Of a stretch of 64,000 nucleotides of DNA, positions 33,962 through 43,421 are shown one piece after another. The stretch is from Bifidobacterium asteroides. Lineage in GTDB: Bacteria; Actinomycetota; Actinomycetes; Actinomycetales; Bifidobacteriaceae. The notes beneath the pieces are model-generated. The model worked only from the letters and a program-made list of their open reading frames with translations, was not told the origin of the DNA and made no database searches. The DNA is taken from NCBI RefSeq assembly GCF_030758775.1, contig NZ_CP132384.1, positions 310,001 through 374,000 on the forward strand, in the 5' to 3' direction. The translations under genes were made by a program, and so were the position numbers. Each line of letters starts with the position of its first letter. Position 1 is the stretch's first letter.

Positions 33962-36277
33962 CTAGGCTTCGGCCTCCCTATAGACCGGGGCCTGGCTCTC
34001 GTCGTCCAGGATCAGGGTCATGGTTCGCTCAGGCAGGACCAAATGGATCCTTCGATAGAGAGGCTTGAATCCATAGTGGGTCACGGTAACCGAGCACTGG
34101 CCTTGGCTCTCCATGCGGATCTGATAGAGGTTGTAGGCCCCCTGCTCGTAGTCGAAGCTGTATCCGTCATCCTGATAGTGGGTGTAGTCGCCATGTTGGC
34201 CGAAGAGTCTGAACGTCATGGACTCCTCGGGCTGGTCGTCCATATGCTCCACCAGTCGACCCCAAGGCAGAACGGTGTCGGCCCTGACGAAGATCGGCAG
34301 CTGGTCCAGAGGAGCCTCAACCAAAATATCTCGTTGGCCGCCGAAAGTGACCATGGTACGCAGATCCACCCAGTCGCCCTTGGGCAGATAGACCATTCTT
34401 GAGACCTGCCCTTGCTCTACCACCGGTGCCACCAGAACCTGGTCGCCGACCATGTACTCATCGTTCAAGTTCCGGGTGCGCGCATCTTCTGGGTAATTCA
34501 GGACCAGGGGACGCATAACCGGCAGGCCGTCTTTCATCTGCTTGGCGAAGCAATCGTAGAGGTAGGGAATGAAGCGATACCTCAAGTGCAGGAAATGCCG
34601 GTAAATGTCTAGGACCTCAGGGCCAAAGACCCAAGGCTCCTGGTCTCGTGCCTGGAGTGCGGAATGGTTGCGCAGAAGCGGGCTGAAAATGCCGGCTTCG
34701 ATCCATCGGGTCAGCAGCTCCGGGGTTGTATCGGCGCTGAATCCACCGATGTCGGCCCCGACAAAGCTGAATCCGCTCATCCCCATATTGCAGAGCTGAG
34801 GGATCGACATTTGCAGATGCGGCCAGAGGCTTTGGTTGTCGCCGGTCCAGACCGTTGAGTACTTCTGCGTTCCCGCGTAGGCCGCACGTGTGATGACGTA
34901 GGGCCGTCTGCCGGTGGCTTTTTTCAGGCCCTGATAGGTGGCCTTGGCCATGTTGTGGCCGTAGACATTGTTCATCCTGGCAAGGTCGGACTTCTGATCT
35001 TCATCGCTGAAGACGGTGTCTTCCGGTATCTCTCCGTCGAATACGGCGGGTTCGTTCATGTCTGTCCAGATGCCGGCTGCCCCGCTGTCGACCAGAAAAC
35101 GGCAATGCCCGGCCCACCAGTCGCGGACTTCGGGTCGACCGAAGTCAGGGAATACGGACTTGCCGGGCCAGACCCTGTTGACATAGATGCTGCCGTCAGG
35201 GTTGGTCGCGAAGTACCCCTTATCCAGACCCTCCTGATAGATCGGATAGTCGGGATCCTCTTTGACTCCAGGATCCAGGATGGGGATGACTCTGACTCCC
35301 CGTCTTTTCATATCCGCCAGGAACCCGGCGGGATCCTTGAAGATATTCCTGTTCCAGGTGAAGACGCGGTAGCCGTCCATATAGTCGATGTCGAAGTGGA
35401 CAGCTTCTAGGGGAAGGTGATACTTGGCGAAGGTGTCGACGATCTGCTCCACCCGGTCCTGGCTCATGCTGTAGCCCCAACGTGACTGTTGATAACCCAG
35501 CATCCAACGCTGGGGGAGAGGGACCCGGCCAGTCAGATAGGTATAGTTGGAGACCACCTCCTTCAAGGAGGAGCCGCCCAGTATGTAATAGTCCAGGTTT
35601 CCGTCGACAGCCGAGTAGAAGTAGTAGTCGGCGTTTTCCCTGCCCAGGTCAAGATGGCTCCGGTAGGTGTTGTCGAAGAAGATCCCCCAAGGGCGGCCTT
35701 TTTTCAGTCCGAACAGGACCGGGATGGACTTATAGAGGTTGGTGAAGGTCTCGATGTGCGGGCGCGGCTCATCATAATTCCAGTTGTCGTATTGATAGGA
35801 CCGCTTGTTCAGATAGCCGGTCTTGTCGCCCAGGCCATAGAATTGCTCGTCTGGATCCAAGGCCTTGACTACCTGGTAGTAGTGATCCTCAGTCTGGCTC
35901 ACGCCGGAAACTTCGTGGCCCTCGGCCCGCATGATGCTCTGGTGGGCGGCATCAATCGTCTTGGCGATGGGGCGCCTCTTGCCACGGTAGTCCAGGATCA
36001 ATGGATTGCCCTGAGCGTCGAAGACGTCCAAGAGCAGGTCAGGTCCGACTTTGACGGTCAGCTGCCCTGTGGACAGTTCCAGATGGTCGCCGACCTCTTT
36101 CAGATCGAAGGGAGTCTCCACCTTCTTTTCGCCCTCGATGGCGTAGGAGTTGGTATGTCGTCCCCGGTCCTGAAAGACGCGGATGATTTGGTCCGTCAGC
36201 ACGGTCAGGATCAATGCTCCCTGGTCGGAACTCAGGGTGATGGTCTGACCTTTCGCGGTGTAATGCAGGTTCGTCAT
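33962..36277 (-). CDS. GH31 alpha-glucosidase
   Basis: 771-residue cytoplasmic retaining alpha-glucosidase (no signal peptide). The catalytic nucleophile is Asp 406 in WTDMNEP and the acid/base Asp 509 in VGADIGGF; FDIDYMDGY, WPGKSVFPDF, RNHSALQARDQEPW and the C-terminal beta domains (PVMRPLVLNYPEDA) complete the family pattern. It should release glucose from the non-reducing end of maltose, isomaltose or related alpha-glucosides; the linkage cannot be read here. It forms a module with the adjacent permease and LacI regulator, probably one transcript with the permease (28-base gap). Confidence 0.93.
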   Translation of the reverse strand: MTNLHYTAKGQTITLSSDQGALILTVLTDQIIRVFQDRGRHTNSYAIEGEKKVETPFDLKEVGDHLELSTGQLTVKVGPDLLLDVFDAQGNPLILDYRGKRRPIAKTIDAAHQSIMRAEGHEVSGVSQTEDHYYQVVKALDPDEQFYGLGDKTGYLNKRSYQYDNWNYDEPRPHIETFTNLYKSIPVLFGLKKGRPWGIFFDNTYRSHLDLGRENADYYFYSAVDGNLDYYILGGSSLKEVVSNYTYLTGRVPLPQRWMLGYQQSRWGYSMSQDRVEQIVDTFAKYHLPLEAVHFDIDYMDGYRVFTWNRNIFKDPAGFLADMKRRGVRVIPILDPGVKEDPDYPIYQEGLDKGYFATNPDGSIYVNRVWPGKSVFPDFGRPEVRDWWAGHCRFLVDSGAAGIWTDMNEPAVFDGEIPEDTVFSDEDQKSDLARMNNVYGHNMAKATYQGLKKATGRRPYVITRAAYAGTQKYSTVWTGDNQSLWPHLQMSIPQLCNMGMSGFSFVGADIGGFSADTTPELLTRWIEAGIFSPLLRNHSALQARDQEPWVFGPEVLDIYRHFLHLRYRFIPYLYDCFAKQMKDGLPVMRPLVLNYPEDARTRNLNDEYMVGDQVLVAPVVEQGQVSRMVYLPKGDWVDLRTMVTFGGQRDILVEAPLDQLPIFVRADTVLPWGRLVEHMDDQPEESMTFRLFGQHGDYTHYQDDGYSFDYEQGAYNLYQIRMESQGQCSVTVTHYGFKPLYRRIHLVLPERTMTLILDDESQAPVYREAEA

Positions 36278-36305
36278 GGCAGACGTTTTCCTTTCGTAAT
36301 GTTGC

Positions 36306-37685
36306 TTAGGCCTCGTTGGATTCGGGTTCCCGGCTCTTGATGATGTCCATCAGGGCTGCGCCAATCAGCCAGGAGATGCCCCCGATTAGGAGCATGGTCG
36401 GCATCGATCTGCCCACCAGCGGGAAGATCGCGAAGCTGCTGACCGATGCAATTATCTGCGGGAGGCAGATGAAGATGTTGAAGAGCCCCATGTAGGCCCC
36501 GTCGTTGGCACCGTCGGTTTCCGTAGTGAAAATAGCGAAAGGTTCGGCATGCATGGTCAGGAAGCAGATGCCGATCAATGTGAAGGAGCCGATCAGTGCG
36601 TACTGGTTGTGGGAGAAAGCGGTCCAAATCATTCCCAGGCCGCCGCAGAGCAGCCCAATCCGGTACCAGAATTTGCGCTTGTACTGGCTGGTCCTGGACA
36701 GAACCAGGAATCCGTAGATGATGCCCACGATGGACTGGACGAAGGTGAGGATGCCATACCAGTTGCCGGCGGCCTGGAATCCCGCTGAGGAAGAGTCGGC
36801 CGTGTGCCAGACGTTTTGGGCGATGGCCCCGGTCGTGTAGGTCCAGAGGTACTGGACGCCGAAGTAGGCGAAGAACTGGATGACTGCAACCTGCCAGAAT
36901 GTGCTGGGGGCCTCCTTGAGAAGGGTCCAGTAGGACTTCTGCGGCTTCTTCTCCTCATATTCGAAGTTGTGGTATTGGGCATAGGTCTTAGGATCGTATT
37001 CCTTGACCGAGAGGATGGTGTAGATGGAGGTGGCCAGAAGGACAGCCGCGGCGATGTAGAAGGAGAGTCGCACAGACATGGGGACCACTCCTTTCTTATC
37101 GATGTTGGCTATACCCAGCCCGGTCAGCAGGAAGGGGCAGAGGTTGGCCAGAACGCCTCCCAGATTGCTGAAGGACTGTTGCCAGGACCAGGCCTGGTCC
37201 TTCTGCTTCTCGTTGACCATGTCGCCGATGATCATGCGGAAAGGTTGCATGCAGGCGTTGTTGGACAGGTCCATAAGGACGATGGCTGCTGCTCCGAAGC
37301 ACAGAGCAGTTACGGATCCGTAACCAAAACCAAAGGAACCGGAATTCGGCAGCAAGACCATGACGATGGCAGCCAGGGGAGCGGCCCAAAGCAGGATGGG
37401 CATCCGGCGGCCGAAGCGTGGGGACCAGTGTCCGTCAGAGAATCGTCCCAGGATTGGTTGAATGATCATTCCGATCAGGGGCGGCAGTATGAAGAAGAAC
37501 CCAAGCTTGCTTGGGTCGGCACCCAGAGTCTGGAATATGCGGCTCATCTGTGAGGTCTGCAGGGAGAAGGCCATGTTGACGCCGCAGTAGCCGAAGGTGA
37601 TGGCGAACATGGTCTTCATGGTGATATCCGGTAGCGAATGCCGTTTCTTGGTAGAGGCATCACTCGTCATTTGAGGTGCGCTCAA
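36306..37685 (-). CDS. MFS sugar permease (GPH/SUC-like, alpha-glucoside type)
   Basis: 459 residues with about 12 membrane helices. FGYCGVNMAFSLQTSQMSRIFQ and PLIGMIIQPILGRFSDGHWSPRFGRR (read in two parts) are typical of maltose/sucrose symporters of the SLC45/GPH type. Likely imports the substrate of the neighbouring glucosidase. The start is taken as TTG at 37685 because AAAGGAG lies five bases upstream; an ATG 15 bases later (37670) is the alternative. Preceded by the operator at 37719-37730. Confidence 0.85.
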   Translation of the reverse strand: MSAPQMTSDASTKKRHSLPDITMKTMFAITFGYCGVNMAFSLQTSQMSRIFQTLGADPSKLGFFFILPPLIGMIIQPILGRFSDGHWSPRFGRRMPILLWAAPLAAIVMVLLPNSGSFGFGYGSVTALCFGAAAIVLMDLSNNACMQPFRMIIGDMVNEKQKDQAWSWQQSFSNLGGVLANLCPFLLTGLGIANIDKKGVVPMSVRLSFYIAAAVLLATSIYTILSVKEYDPKTYAQYHNFEYEEKKPQKSYWTLLKEAPSTFWQVAVIQFFAYFGVQYLWTYTTGAIAQNVWHTADSSSAGFQAAGNWYGILTFVQSIVGIIYGFLVLSRTSQYKRKFWYRIGLLCGGLGMIWTAFSHNQYALIGSFTLIGICFLTMHAEPFAIFTTETDGANDGAYMGLFNIFICLPQIIASVSSFAIFPLVGRSMPTMLLIGGISWLIGAALMDIIKSREPESNEA

Positions 37686-37718
37686 GGTATCTCCTTTGAT
37701 CTTTTGTAAACAATTACT

Positions 37719-37742
37719 GTAAACGTTTACGGTATGAGTATA
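37719..37742 (-). promoter_or_regulatory. LacI-type operator GTAAACGTTTAC with adjacent TATACT -10 box
   Basis: A perfect 12-base palindrome with a central CG (37719-37730), the classic LacI/GalR site form, directly downstream of TATACT (37742 to 37737 on the minus strand) that would drive the permease and glucosidase genes. A second half-like site TTGTAAACAA is at 37704-37713. The divergent lacI gene lies on the other side, so both directions may be repressed. Confidence 0.7.
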
Positions 37743-37834
37743 CAGCCTCATTCATCTTTTTCATGCCCGGGCGTGTGGCTATGATGGCCGATGACGTAGA
37801 AACTGGGTCCGGCATGGGTTCGGCAGAGGGAAAG

Positions 37835-38866
37835 ATGGAGGTCATGGCTGAAGCTTCCAGAGTGACCTTAAAGGACATAGCCCAGCGGTTGGGGCTGTCG
37901 ACGGCTACCGTTTCGCGTTCCCTTTCCGACACCGGTGAACACAGGGATCAGACGGTACGCTTGGTCAAGGAGACGGCCAAGGAGATGGGGTACATCCGCA
38001 ACACGGCAGCGGCCGACCTCGTTCAGGGCAAGAGCCATGCTTTGGCTGTCATCCTCTCCAACACCAAGACCAATTTCGATTCTTCAATCATCGAGGGGAT
38101 CGAACAATCAGCTGCGGAACGGAACCTGGATGTGTTGATTCTCCATGCTGGCAACGCTGATCTGCAAGCCCAGCGGCGGGCCATCACCACTGCGGTAGAG
38201 CGTGCCGTCAGAGGAATTATTCTGGTCTCCCTCGAGCTCCAGGAGTCATTGATCGCCACCATAGAGCAGGTGGGAATGGATTGCATATCGCTCTCATCCT
38301 TTGTGGGCGGCGGACGGCTGCCCTGCATTACTTCAGATGACTATCAGATGGGGTATGAGGCCACGCAGTTTTTGATTGACCAAGGTCACCGACGGATCGG
38401 GTTGGCGGGCATTCCTAAGCATGGTTCAATCACTCTGCGCATCAGCGGGTACCGGCAGTGCCTGGAGGATAACAGCATCCCTTATAGGGAAAGTCTGGTT
38501 TTCCGTGGGGGATGTCTCTACCAGGATGGTATAGCCGCCATGAAGCGCTGTCTAAAGACGAAAGAACAGATCACTGCCCTTATCGGTGCCAGCGACCTGG
38601 TGGCTATGGGTGCCATCAACCAGGCCAGGGACCAGGGGTTGGATGTGCCCGGTGACGTGAGTGTCATGAGCTTTGACGGCACGGACATTGTAGAAATGGT
38701 CAGGCCCACCATAACCAGCGTCACCCAGGCCTTTTACCGTATGGGAGTGGAGGGAGTCAAGGCCCTGCTGTCCGGAGACAAGCCGGGTTCGCGTTTTCTG
38801 CCTTTCCGGATAATCAGCAGGCAGTCCACCGGACCGGGCCCTTGCCTGCACGGTGATCATAAGTGA
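37835..38866 (+). CDS. LacI-family regulator of the alpha-glucoside module
   Basis: 343 residues. N-terminal LacI helix-turn-helix VTLKDIAQRLGLSTATVSRS (about 8-27) and hinge NTAAADLVQGKSHALAVIL, followed by the periplasmic-binding-like effector domain with FDGTDIVEMVRPTITSVTQ near the C terminus. Divergent from the permease-glucosidase pair, sharing the operator region. Start 37835 has AGAGGG upstream; ATG 37844 is possible and the frame is open to 37763. Confidence 0.88.
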   Translation: MEVMAEASRVTLKDIAQRLGLSTATVSRSLSDTGEHRDQTVRLVKETAKEMGYIRNTAAADLVQGKSHALAVILSNTKTNFDSSIIEGIEQSAAERNLDVLILHAGNADLQAQRRAITTAVERAVRGIILVSLELQESLIATIEQVGMDCISLSSFVGGGRLPCITSDDYQMGYEATQFLIDQGHRRIGLAGIPKHGSITLRISGYRQCLEDNSIPYRESLVFRGGCLYQDGIAAMKRCLKTKEQITALIGASDLVAMGAINQARDQGLDVPGDVSVMSFDGTDIVEMVRPTITSVTQAFYRMGVEGVKALLSGDKPGSRFLPFRIISRQSTGPGPCLHGDHK

Positions 38867-38883
38867 GCAGCCTCTGCTCAGGC

Positions 38884-40026
38884 TCACAGGTGCAGTTGAG
38901 CCAAAAGGCCGCAGTGGTCGGTGTGCGGGACTTTCATGACCTTCATCGATTCGACCCTGATGCCTTGGCTGACCAGGATATGGTCGATTTCGATCAGCGG
39001 CGGTAGAAGTGCCTGGCAATGCGGAAAGGTCGGATGCGGCCCGCAACCTAGGGAAAGGGAGGCATCACGCAACCTGCCGGACTGCAGCATAGCGCGAAAG
39101 GTGGGGTGGTGCAGGTTGGCGTTGCAGTCGCCCATGATGACGGTGAATGCGGGCGATTCCATGTCTGGGGCGGCCGCCGTCTTTTCGTTGTTCAAGAGAG
39201 CCAGGCGCTCAATGCCTAAGCCCCATTGTCTGGCGCCGCGTTGGGGCGACTTGGGATGGACTGAAGCCACGCGGATTGTTCCAGCTTGGGTATGCAAAAG
39301 CATCAGAGGGACGGCTGAAGCTTCCAAATCAAGGCCTGACGGTTGATGCCATATGGGCTCCAGACGAGAGAAGAGGGCGTTCCTGCCGCCATTGTCATTC
39401 TGGGTCTGCGGCCCCTCCACCAGGTATGGCATGATCTGCCTCATCCCTGCTTTCTGAAGATGAGTCAGCAGCGTCGAGTTCACTTCCTGCAGGGCTAAAA
39501 CGTCGACATCATGGCTTTGAACCTGCTCCATGATGGTCTGCGCATCCGCCTTGCCATAGCGGCAGTTTAGCGTCATTACTCTCAAGGAAAGGGCTGGATG
39601 GCTAGCGGCTGGAGCCCGGTCGCGAGTTTCTGTGTGGACCTGTGCTGAATCAGGCGTGACCTGATTGAGCTGGTTTGATTTGGGACTGTCTGCATAGGCA
39701 TCTGCTTCATTACTAGTATCGGTGCGATGCCTATTGTTTGACAGTAGCCCAGTTCTGTGCCCCGAGCCCGTTGGAGAGGACAGGTGAAACCTGTACTGGA
39801 GTCTCCACAAGGTGACCAGAGTCAGCTCAATCAGGGCCAGGGCGGACTGTGGCCAGGCCTGGATCACAATGGCGCAGACCAAGATGGCCAACAGGGGAAC
39901 GGCCAAGAGGTCGATCAGGGCGATCAGCTCTACCAGAGGGCGGTGCCAGTCAGTTCCGGCAGGGAGGAAGCGCAGGGCCATCCACAAGGCGATGAGCCCC
40001 AGGAGAATCCAGAGAAGGGTGTTCAC
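38884..40026 (-). CDS. membrane-anchored endonuclease/exonuclease/phosphatase family protein
   Basis: 380 residues. About three N-terminal helices (LLWILLGLIALWMALRFL, ALIDLLAVPLLAILVCAIVI), a polar linker of about 60 residues, then the EEP metal-dependent phosphoesterase domain: RVMTLNCRYGKAD, DVLALQEVN (metal Glu), MGDCNANLHHP, EIDHILVSQGI and HTDHCGL (catalytic His). Substrate may be DNA, a phospholipid or an inositol phosphate; not decidable. GTG start with AGGAG ten bases upstream. Lies 31 bases after ffh on the same strand. Confidence 0.83.
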   Translation of the reverse strand: MNTLLWILLGLIALWMALRFLPAGTDWHRPLVELIALIDLLAVPLLAILVCAIVIQAWPQSALALIELTLVTLWRLQYRFHLSSPTGSGHRTGLLSNNRHRTDTSNEADAYADSPKSNQLNQVTPDSAQVHTETRDRAPAASHPALSLRVMTLNCRYGKADAQTIMEQVQSHDVDVLALQEVNSTLLTHLQKAGMRQIMPYLVEGPQTQNDNGGRNALFSRLEPIWHQPSGLDLEASAVPLMLLHTQAGTIRVASVHPKSPQRGARQWGLGIERLALLNNEKTAAAPDMESPAFTVIMGDCNANLHHPTFRAMLQSGRLRDASLSLGCGPHPTFPHCQALLPPLIEIDHILVSQGIRVESMKVMKVPHTDHCGLLAQLHL

Positions 40027-40056
40027 GTGCCATTGTCTCCTGCAGGAGAGAGGGGT

Positions 40057-41673
40057 TTAGCGGCCGCCGAAGAGACCGCCCAGTCCGCCGCCAAGGTTGG
40101 GCGGCAGGTCCGGCAGGCCTTCAGGCATCTGCGGAGTTTCGGGGCGCTTGGCGAAGGCGGAGCCGCCGGAGGATTTGCCCTTGCCGGACAGGCGCTCGCG
40201 TAACGCCTTCTCTTCGGCCTCCCGCTTCATAGGATTGCCTGAACGGGAGCCCTTGCGGCCTTTCTTGCCCTTTTTGCCCTTCTTGCCGCCGCCAGCGCCC
40301 ATGCCGCCCATGCCTGGGATCGAGCGGCTGCCATTGGTCATCCGCTTCATCATCTTGGCCGCCTGCTCGAACCGCTGCAGCAGGCCGTTGACAGCCGAGA
40401 CCGTAGTGCCGGCGCCATAGGCGATCCGGGCCCGCCGCGAGCCGTCGATGATGCTGGGGTCGCGTCGCTCCTGGGGAGTCATCGACTGGATGATGGCCTG
40501 GGTCCGGTCCACTTCCTTCTCATCGAACTGCTCAAGCTCCTTGCGGTGCTGGGCCATGCCCGGGATCATGCCCAGGATGCTCTTGAAGGAACCCAGCTTG
40601 CGAACCTGCTGGAGCTGCTCCAGAAAGTCGTCCAAACCGAAGCTGCCCTCGGACATCTTCCCGGCGGCCTTGCGGGCCTCCTCCTCGTCGAACTGGCGCT
40701 GGGCCTGCTCGATCAGGGTCAGGATGTCACCCATGTCCAGAATGCGGGAGGCCATCCGGTCGGGGTGGAAGACCTCGAAGTCCTTGAGGCCCTCGCCGTT
40801 GGAGTCGAAGAGGATGGGCTTGCCGGTCACCGAGGCCACCGACAGGGCCGCACCGCCTCGGGCATCGCCGTCCAGCTTGGACAGGACCACGCCGGTGAAA
40901 TCCACGCCCTGGTCGAAGGCCTTGGCTGTGGCGACTGCATCCTGGCCGATCATGGCATCGATGACGAAGAGGATCTCGTTGGGGTGGACGGCATCGCGGA
41001 TATTGCGGGCCTGCTCCATCAGCTCCTGATCCACGCCCAGCCGACCGGCCGTATCAATGATGACCACGTCATAGAGCTTGTCCTTGGCCACCCTGATCGA
41101 GTCGGCTGCCACTTTGACCGGATCGCCTGTGACCTGCCCCGGGGCTGCCAGCTCGGATCCGCTGGTCTGCACGCCTGGCTCGGGTGCGTATACCGGCACT
41201 TCGGCGCGCTCGCCGACCACCTGGAGCTGGGTGACCGCATTGGGCCGCTGCAGGTCGGCCGCCACCAGCAGGGGGGTGTGGCCGGCATCCTTGAGCCAGT
41301 AGCCTAGTTTGCCGGCCAACGTGGTCTTGCCGGCACCCTGCAGGCCAGCCAGCATGATGACTGTGGGCGGATTCTTGGCGAAATTGAGCGGTCGATCCAC
41401 TCCAGCGCCCAGGATGTCAGTCAGTTCGTCGTAGACGATGGAGACTACCTGCTGGGCCGGGTTCAGGGCCTTGGAGACCTCCTCGCCCAGGGCGCGTTCC
41501 CTGATGCGTCCGGTAAAGGATCGCACCACGTCCAGGGAGACATCGGCATCCAGGAGGGCGCGGCGGATCTCGCGGATTGTGCCGTCGATGTCGGCCTCGG
41601 TCAGCTTCCCCTTGGAACGCAGATGGGTGAAGGCCTGGGAGAGCCGGTCGGTCAAAGATGAAAATGCTGCCAT
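40057..41673 (-). CDS. ffh: signal recognition particle protein Ffh
   Basis: 538-residue SRP54 GTPase that targets nascent membrane proteins. N domain (FSSLTDRLSQAFTHL), G1 LAGLQGAGKTTLAGKLG, DTAGRL, SKLDGDARGG, then the M domain with FLEQLQQVRKLG, the Met-rich SILGMIPGM, and a Gly/Lys-rich C-terminal tail (GGGKKGKKGKKGRKG). Insert in the G domain (VYAPEPGVQTSG) is typical of bifidobacteria-like versions. Gene order ffh then rpsP further downstream is the actinobacterial one, here separated by the sugar module. Confidence 0.95.
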   Translation of the reverse strand: MAAFSSLTDRLSQAFTHLRSKGKLTEADIDGTIREIRRALLDADVSLDVVRSFTGRIRERALGEEVSKALNPAQQVVSIVYDELTDILGAGVDRPLNFAKNPPTVIMLAGLQGAGKTTLAGKLGYWLKDAGHTPLLVAADLQRPNAVTQLQVVGERAEVPVYAPEPGVQTSGSELAAPGQVTGDPVKVAADSIRVAKDKLYDVVIIDTAGRLGVDQELMEQARNIRDAVHPNEILFVIDAMIGQDAVATAKAFDQGVDFTGVVLSKLDGDARGGAALSVASVTGKPILFDSNGEGLKDFEVFHPDRMASRILDMGDILTLIEQAQRQFDEEEARKAAGKMSEGSFGLDDFLEQLQQVRKLGSFKSILGMIPGMAQHRKELEQFDEKEVDRTQAIIQSMTPQERRDPSIIDGSRRARIAYGAGTTVSAVNGLLQRFEQAAKMMKRMTNGSRSIPGMGGMGAGGGKKGKKGKKGRKGSRSGNPMKREAEEKALRERLSGKGKSSGGSAFAKRPETPQMPEGLPDLPPNLGGGLGGLFGGR

Positions 41674-41916
41674 AATGCCCCAAGTCTACCTGTCAGCCGG
41701 GAGATTGGCCGGCAGCTCCGTAAGGCCTGCGCCCTGAGCCTACCAGACGTAGGAGGTTCGGGAGAATTCGATATTGATGGGCGAACGGTTGTAGTGCTTT
41801 GACTGTTGAGAAGTACGGAAACAATGGTTGAACACGGGTGTATCGATCACAAGAAGGAGGGTGAGAGGGTCTGAGCAGCTATATAGAAGAAAGATATGAG
41901 TCTACTTTGTGTCTTC

Positions 41917-41961
41917 TTGACATGGTGCCCAACTAGCTTCTATACTGAATCGAAACGATTC
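41917..41961 (+). promoter_or_regulatory. near-consensus promoter overlapped by operator O1 of the GH172/ABC operon
   Basis: TTGACA (41917-41922), an 18-base spacer and TATACT (41941-41946) are followed without a gap by GAATCG-AAA-CGATTC (41947-41961), a palindrome at the expected transcription start. Repressor binding there would block initiation. Confidence 0.75.
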
Positions 41962-42011
41962 GACATTTTGGTTGCATCGACGGCATGGTCAACGCCTGCA
42001 CTACGCCCGGA

Positions 42012-42027
42012 GTCGAAACCTTTCGAC
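42012..42027. promoter_or_regulatory. operator O2, GTCGAAA-CC-TTTCGAC
   Basis: Perfect seven-base arms with a two-base centre, 65 bases from O1 (about six helical turns) and 52 bases before the solute-binding protein ATG. The shared TCGAAAC core indicates the same LacI-type regulator, probably the one encoded at 46510-47520. Confidence 0.65.
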
Positions 42028-42079
42028 ATGTTGAATCGCAGTAGATGGATGCAAGGATGCAAGGAAGTTAGGAGCCATC

Positions 42080-43390
42080 ATGAAGATCAGAAGAGGGATC
42101 GGGGCGGCCTTGGCCTTGGCCATGTCGATCCTGCCGCTGGCGGCCTGCGGATCGGGGGGCGATGCTCCCCAGGAAGCCCATCCGTCCAGCATCAAGATCT
42201 GGTACTACGAGGAGCCCAGCAGCGGTCAGGCCCGGGGCTGGCTGAAGGCTGCCGATATCTTTACCCGACAGACCGGCATCAAGGTGGATTTCGAGGTAAA
42301 GTCATTCACTCAGATTGCCCAGAATGGCAGCCAGTTCCTCAACTCGGACGACGCCCCGGACGTCATGGAGTCCAATCGCGGCAACGGCTCGGCCGGGGTC
42401 CTGTCCACCCTGCAGCTGCTGACCGACCTGAAGCCCTATGTACAGAAGTACGGCTGGGACAAGAAGGTGCGCGGCCAGGCGGCGGCAGTGGGCAAGTACG
42501 ACAAGCGCGGCGTCATGGACGGGGATACCTGGTACGGGGTTTCCTCCTACGCGGAGATGCAGCGCGTCTACTACAACAAAGACTTGTTTGCCAAGTACAA
42601 GATTCCCATCCCGCAAACCTTTGACCAGTTCGTGGCAGCCCTCAAGGCCTTCAAGAGCCACGGCGTCACGCCCATAGCGGCCGATGCCCAGGAATATGGG
42701 GTGCTCTGGCTCTGGTGGCAGCTGGCCATGACCAAGGCCGATGCCCAATTCGTCGACGACTGGCAGCTCTACAAGCATCCAGTCAACTGGCGCAGCAAGC
42801 CGCTGACCTTCGCCACCAACACCATCCGTGACTGGATCGACAAGGGATATATCTCCAAGAACGCCACCGGCATGAAGGCCGAGGACACGACCACGGCATT
42901 CATCAAGGGGACCTATCCCATCTACCAGACCGGCACCTGGAACCAGACCCGCTTCATGGAGCAGGTCAAGGCTTTCGACTGGACGGCATCCATCTTCCCG
43001 GGGGCCAAGATGGTCGAGGGCTGCGCGGGCAACCTGCTGGTCATCCCGCAGAAGTCACGGCGTAAGGATGCCGCGGCCCGCTATATCAATGTGGTCCTGT
43101 CCAAGGAGGTTCAGAACTACATCGGCAACAAGGGTGGCGTGCCAGTGGCGGCTGACACGGCGGCTATTACCAACCCCAAGAGCCGTGATCTGGTCAATGA
43201 ATACACCAAAGCCTCGGACGCCAGCCGGATGAGCTACTATCCCGACTACCCTGCGCCCAACCTGACCGACGCCATGCCGGCCGCCTTCCAAGAGCTGGTC
43301 AACGGCACCAAGAGCCCCGACCAGGTTTTGGACACCCTGCATAAGAACTACGACGACGGCGTCGCCCAGCTCGATCTCGATGACGACTGA
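42080..43390 (+). CDS. sugar ABC transporter substrate-binding lipoprotein
   Basis: 436 residues. Lipoprotein signal peptide with lipobox LAAC (Cys about residue 23), then a CUT1 family-1 extracellular binding protein: IKIWYYEEPSSGQARGW, TGIKVDFEVKSFTQIAQN, WYGVSSYAEMQRVYYNKDLF, YPIYQTGTWNQTRF. Aromatic residues typical of sugar binding are frequent. First gene of the operon with two permeases and the GH172 enzyme, under the promoter and operators just upstream. No ATPase gene is included, so a shared MsmK/MsiK-type ATPase elsewhere probably powers it. Confidence 0.9.
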   Translation: MKIRRGIGAALALAMSILPLAACGSGGDAPQEAHPSSIKIWYYEEPSSGQARGWLKAADIFTRQTGIKVDFEVKSFTQIAQNGSQFLNSDDAPDVMESNRGNGSAGVLSTLQLLTDLKPYVQKYGWDKKVRGQAAAVGKYDKRGVMDGDTWYGVSSYAEMQRVYYNKDLFAKYKIPIPQTFDQFVAALKAFKSHGVTPIAADAQEYGVLWLWWQLAMTKADAQFVDDWQLYKHPVNWRSKPLTFATNTIRDWIDKGYISKNATGMKAEDTTTAFIKGTYPIYQTGTWNQTRFMEQVKAFDWTASIFPGAKMVEGCAGNLLVIPQKSRRKDAAARYINVVLSKEVQNYIGNKGGVPVAADTAAITNPKSRDLVNEYTKASDASRMSYYPDYPAPNLTDAMPAAFQELVNGTKSPDQVLDTLHKNYDDGVAQLDLDDD

Positions 43391-43421
43391 GCTGCGTCAA
43401 TCCGCCAAGGAGAGTACAAGC

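Larger units (their letters stand above)
41674..42079. other. 406-base divergent regulatory region, ffh / sugar ABC operon
   Basis: No gene seen. The right half holds a strong promoter and two palindromic operators for the ABC operon, listed separately; the left half presumably holds the ffh promoter, which I could not pin down. Confidence 0.6.
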
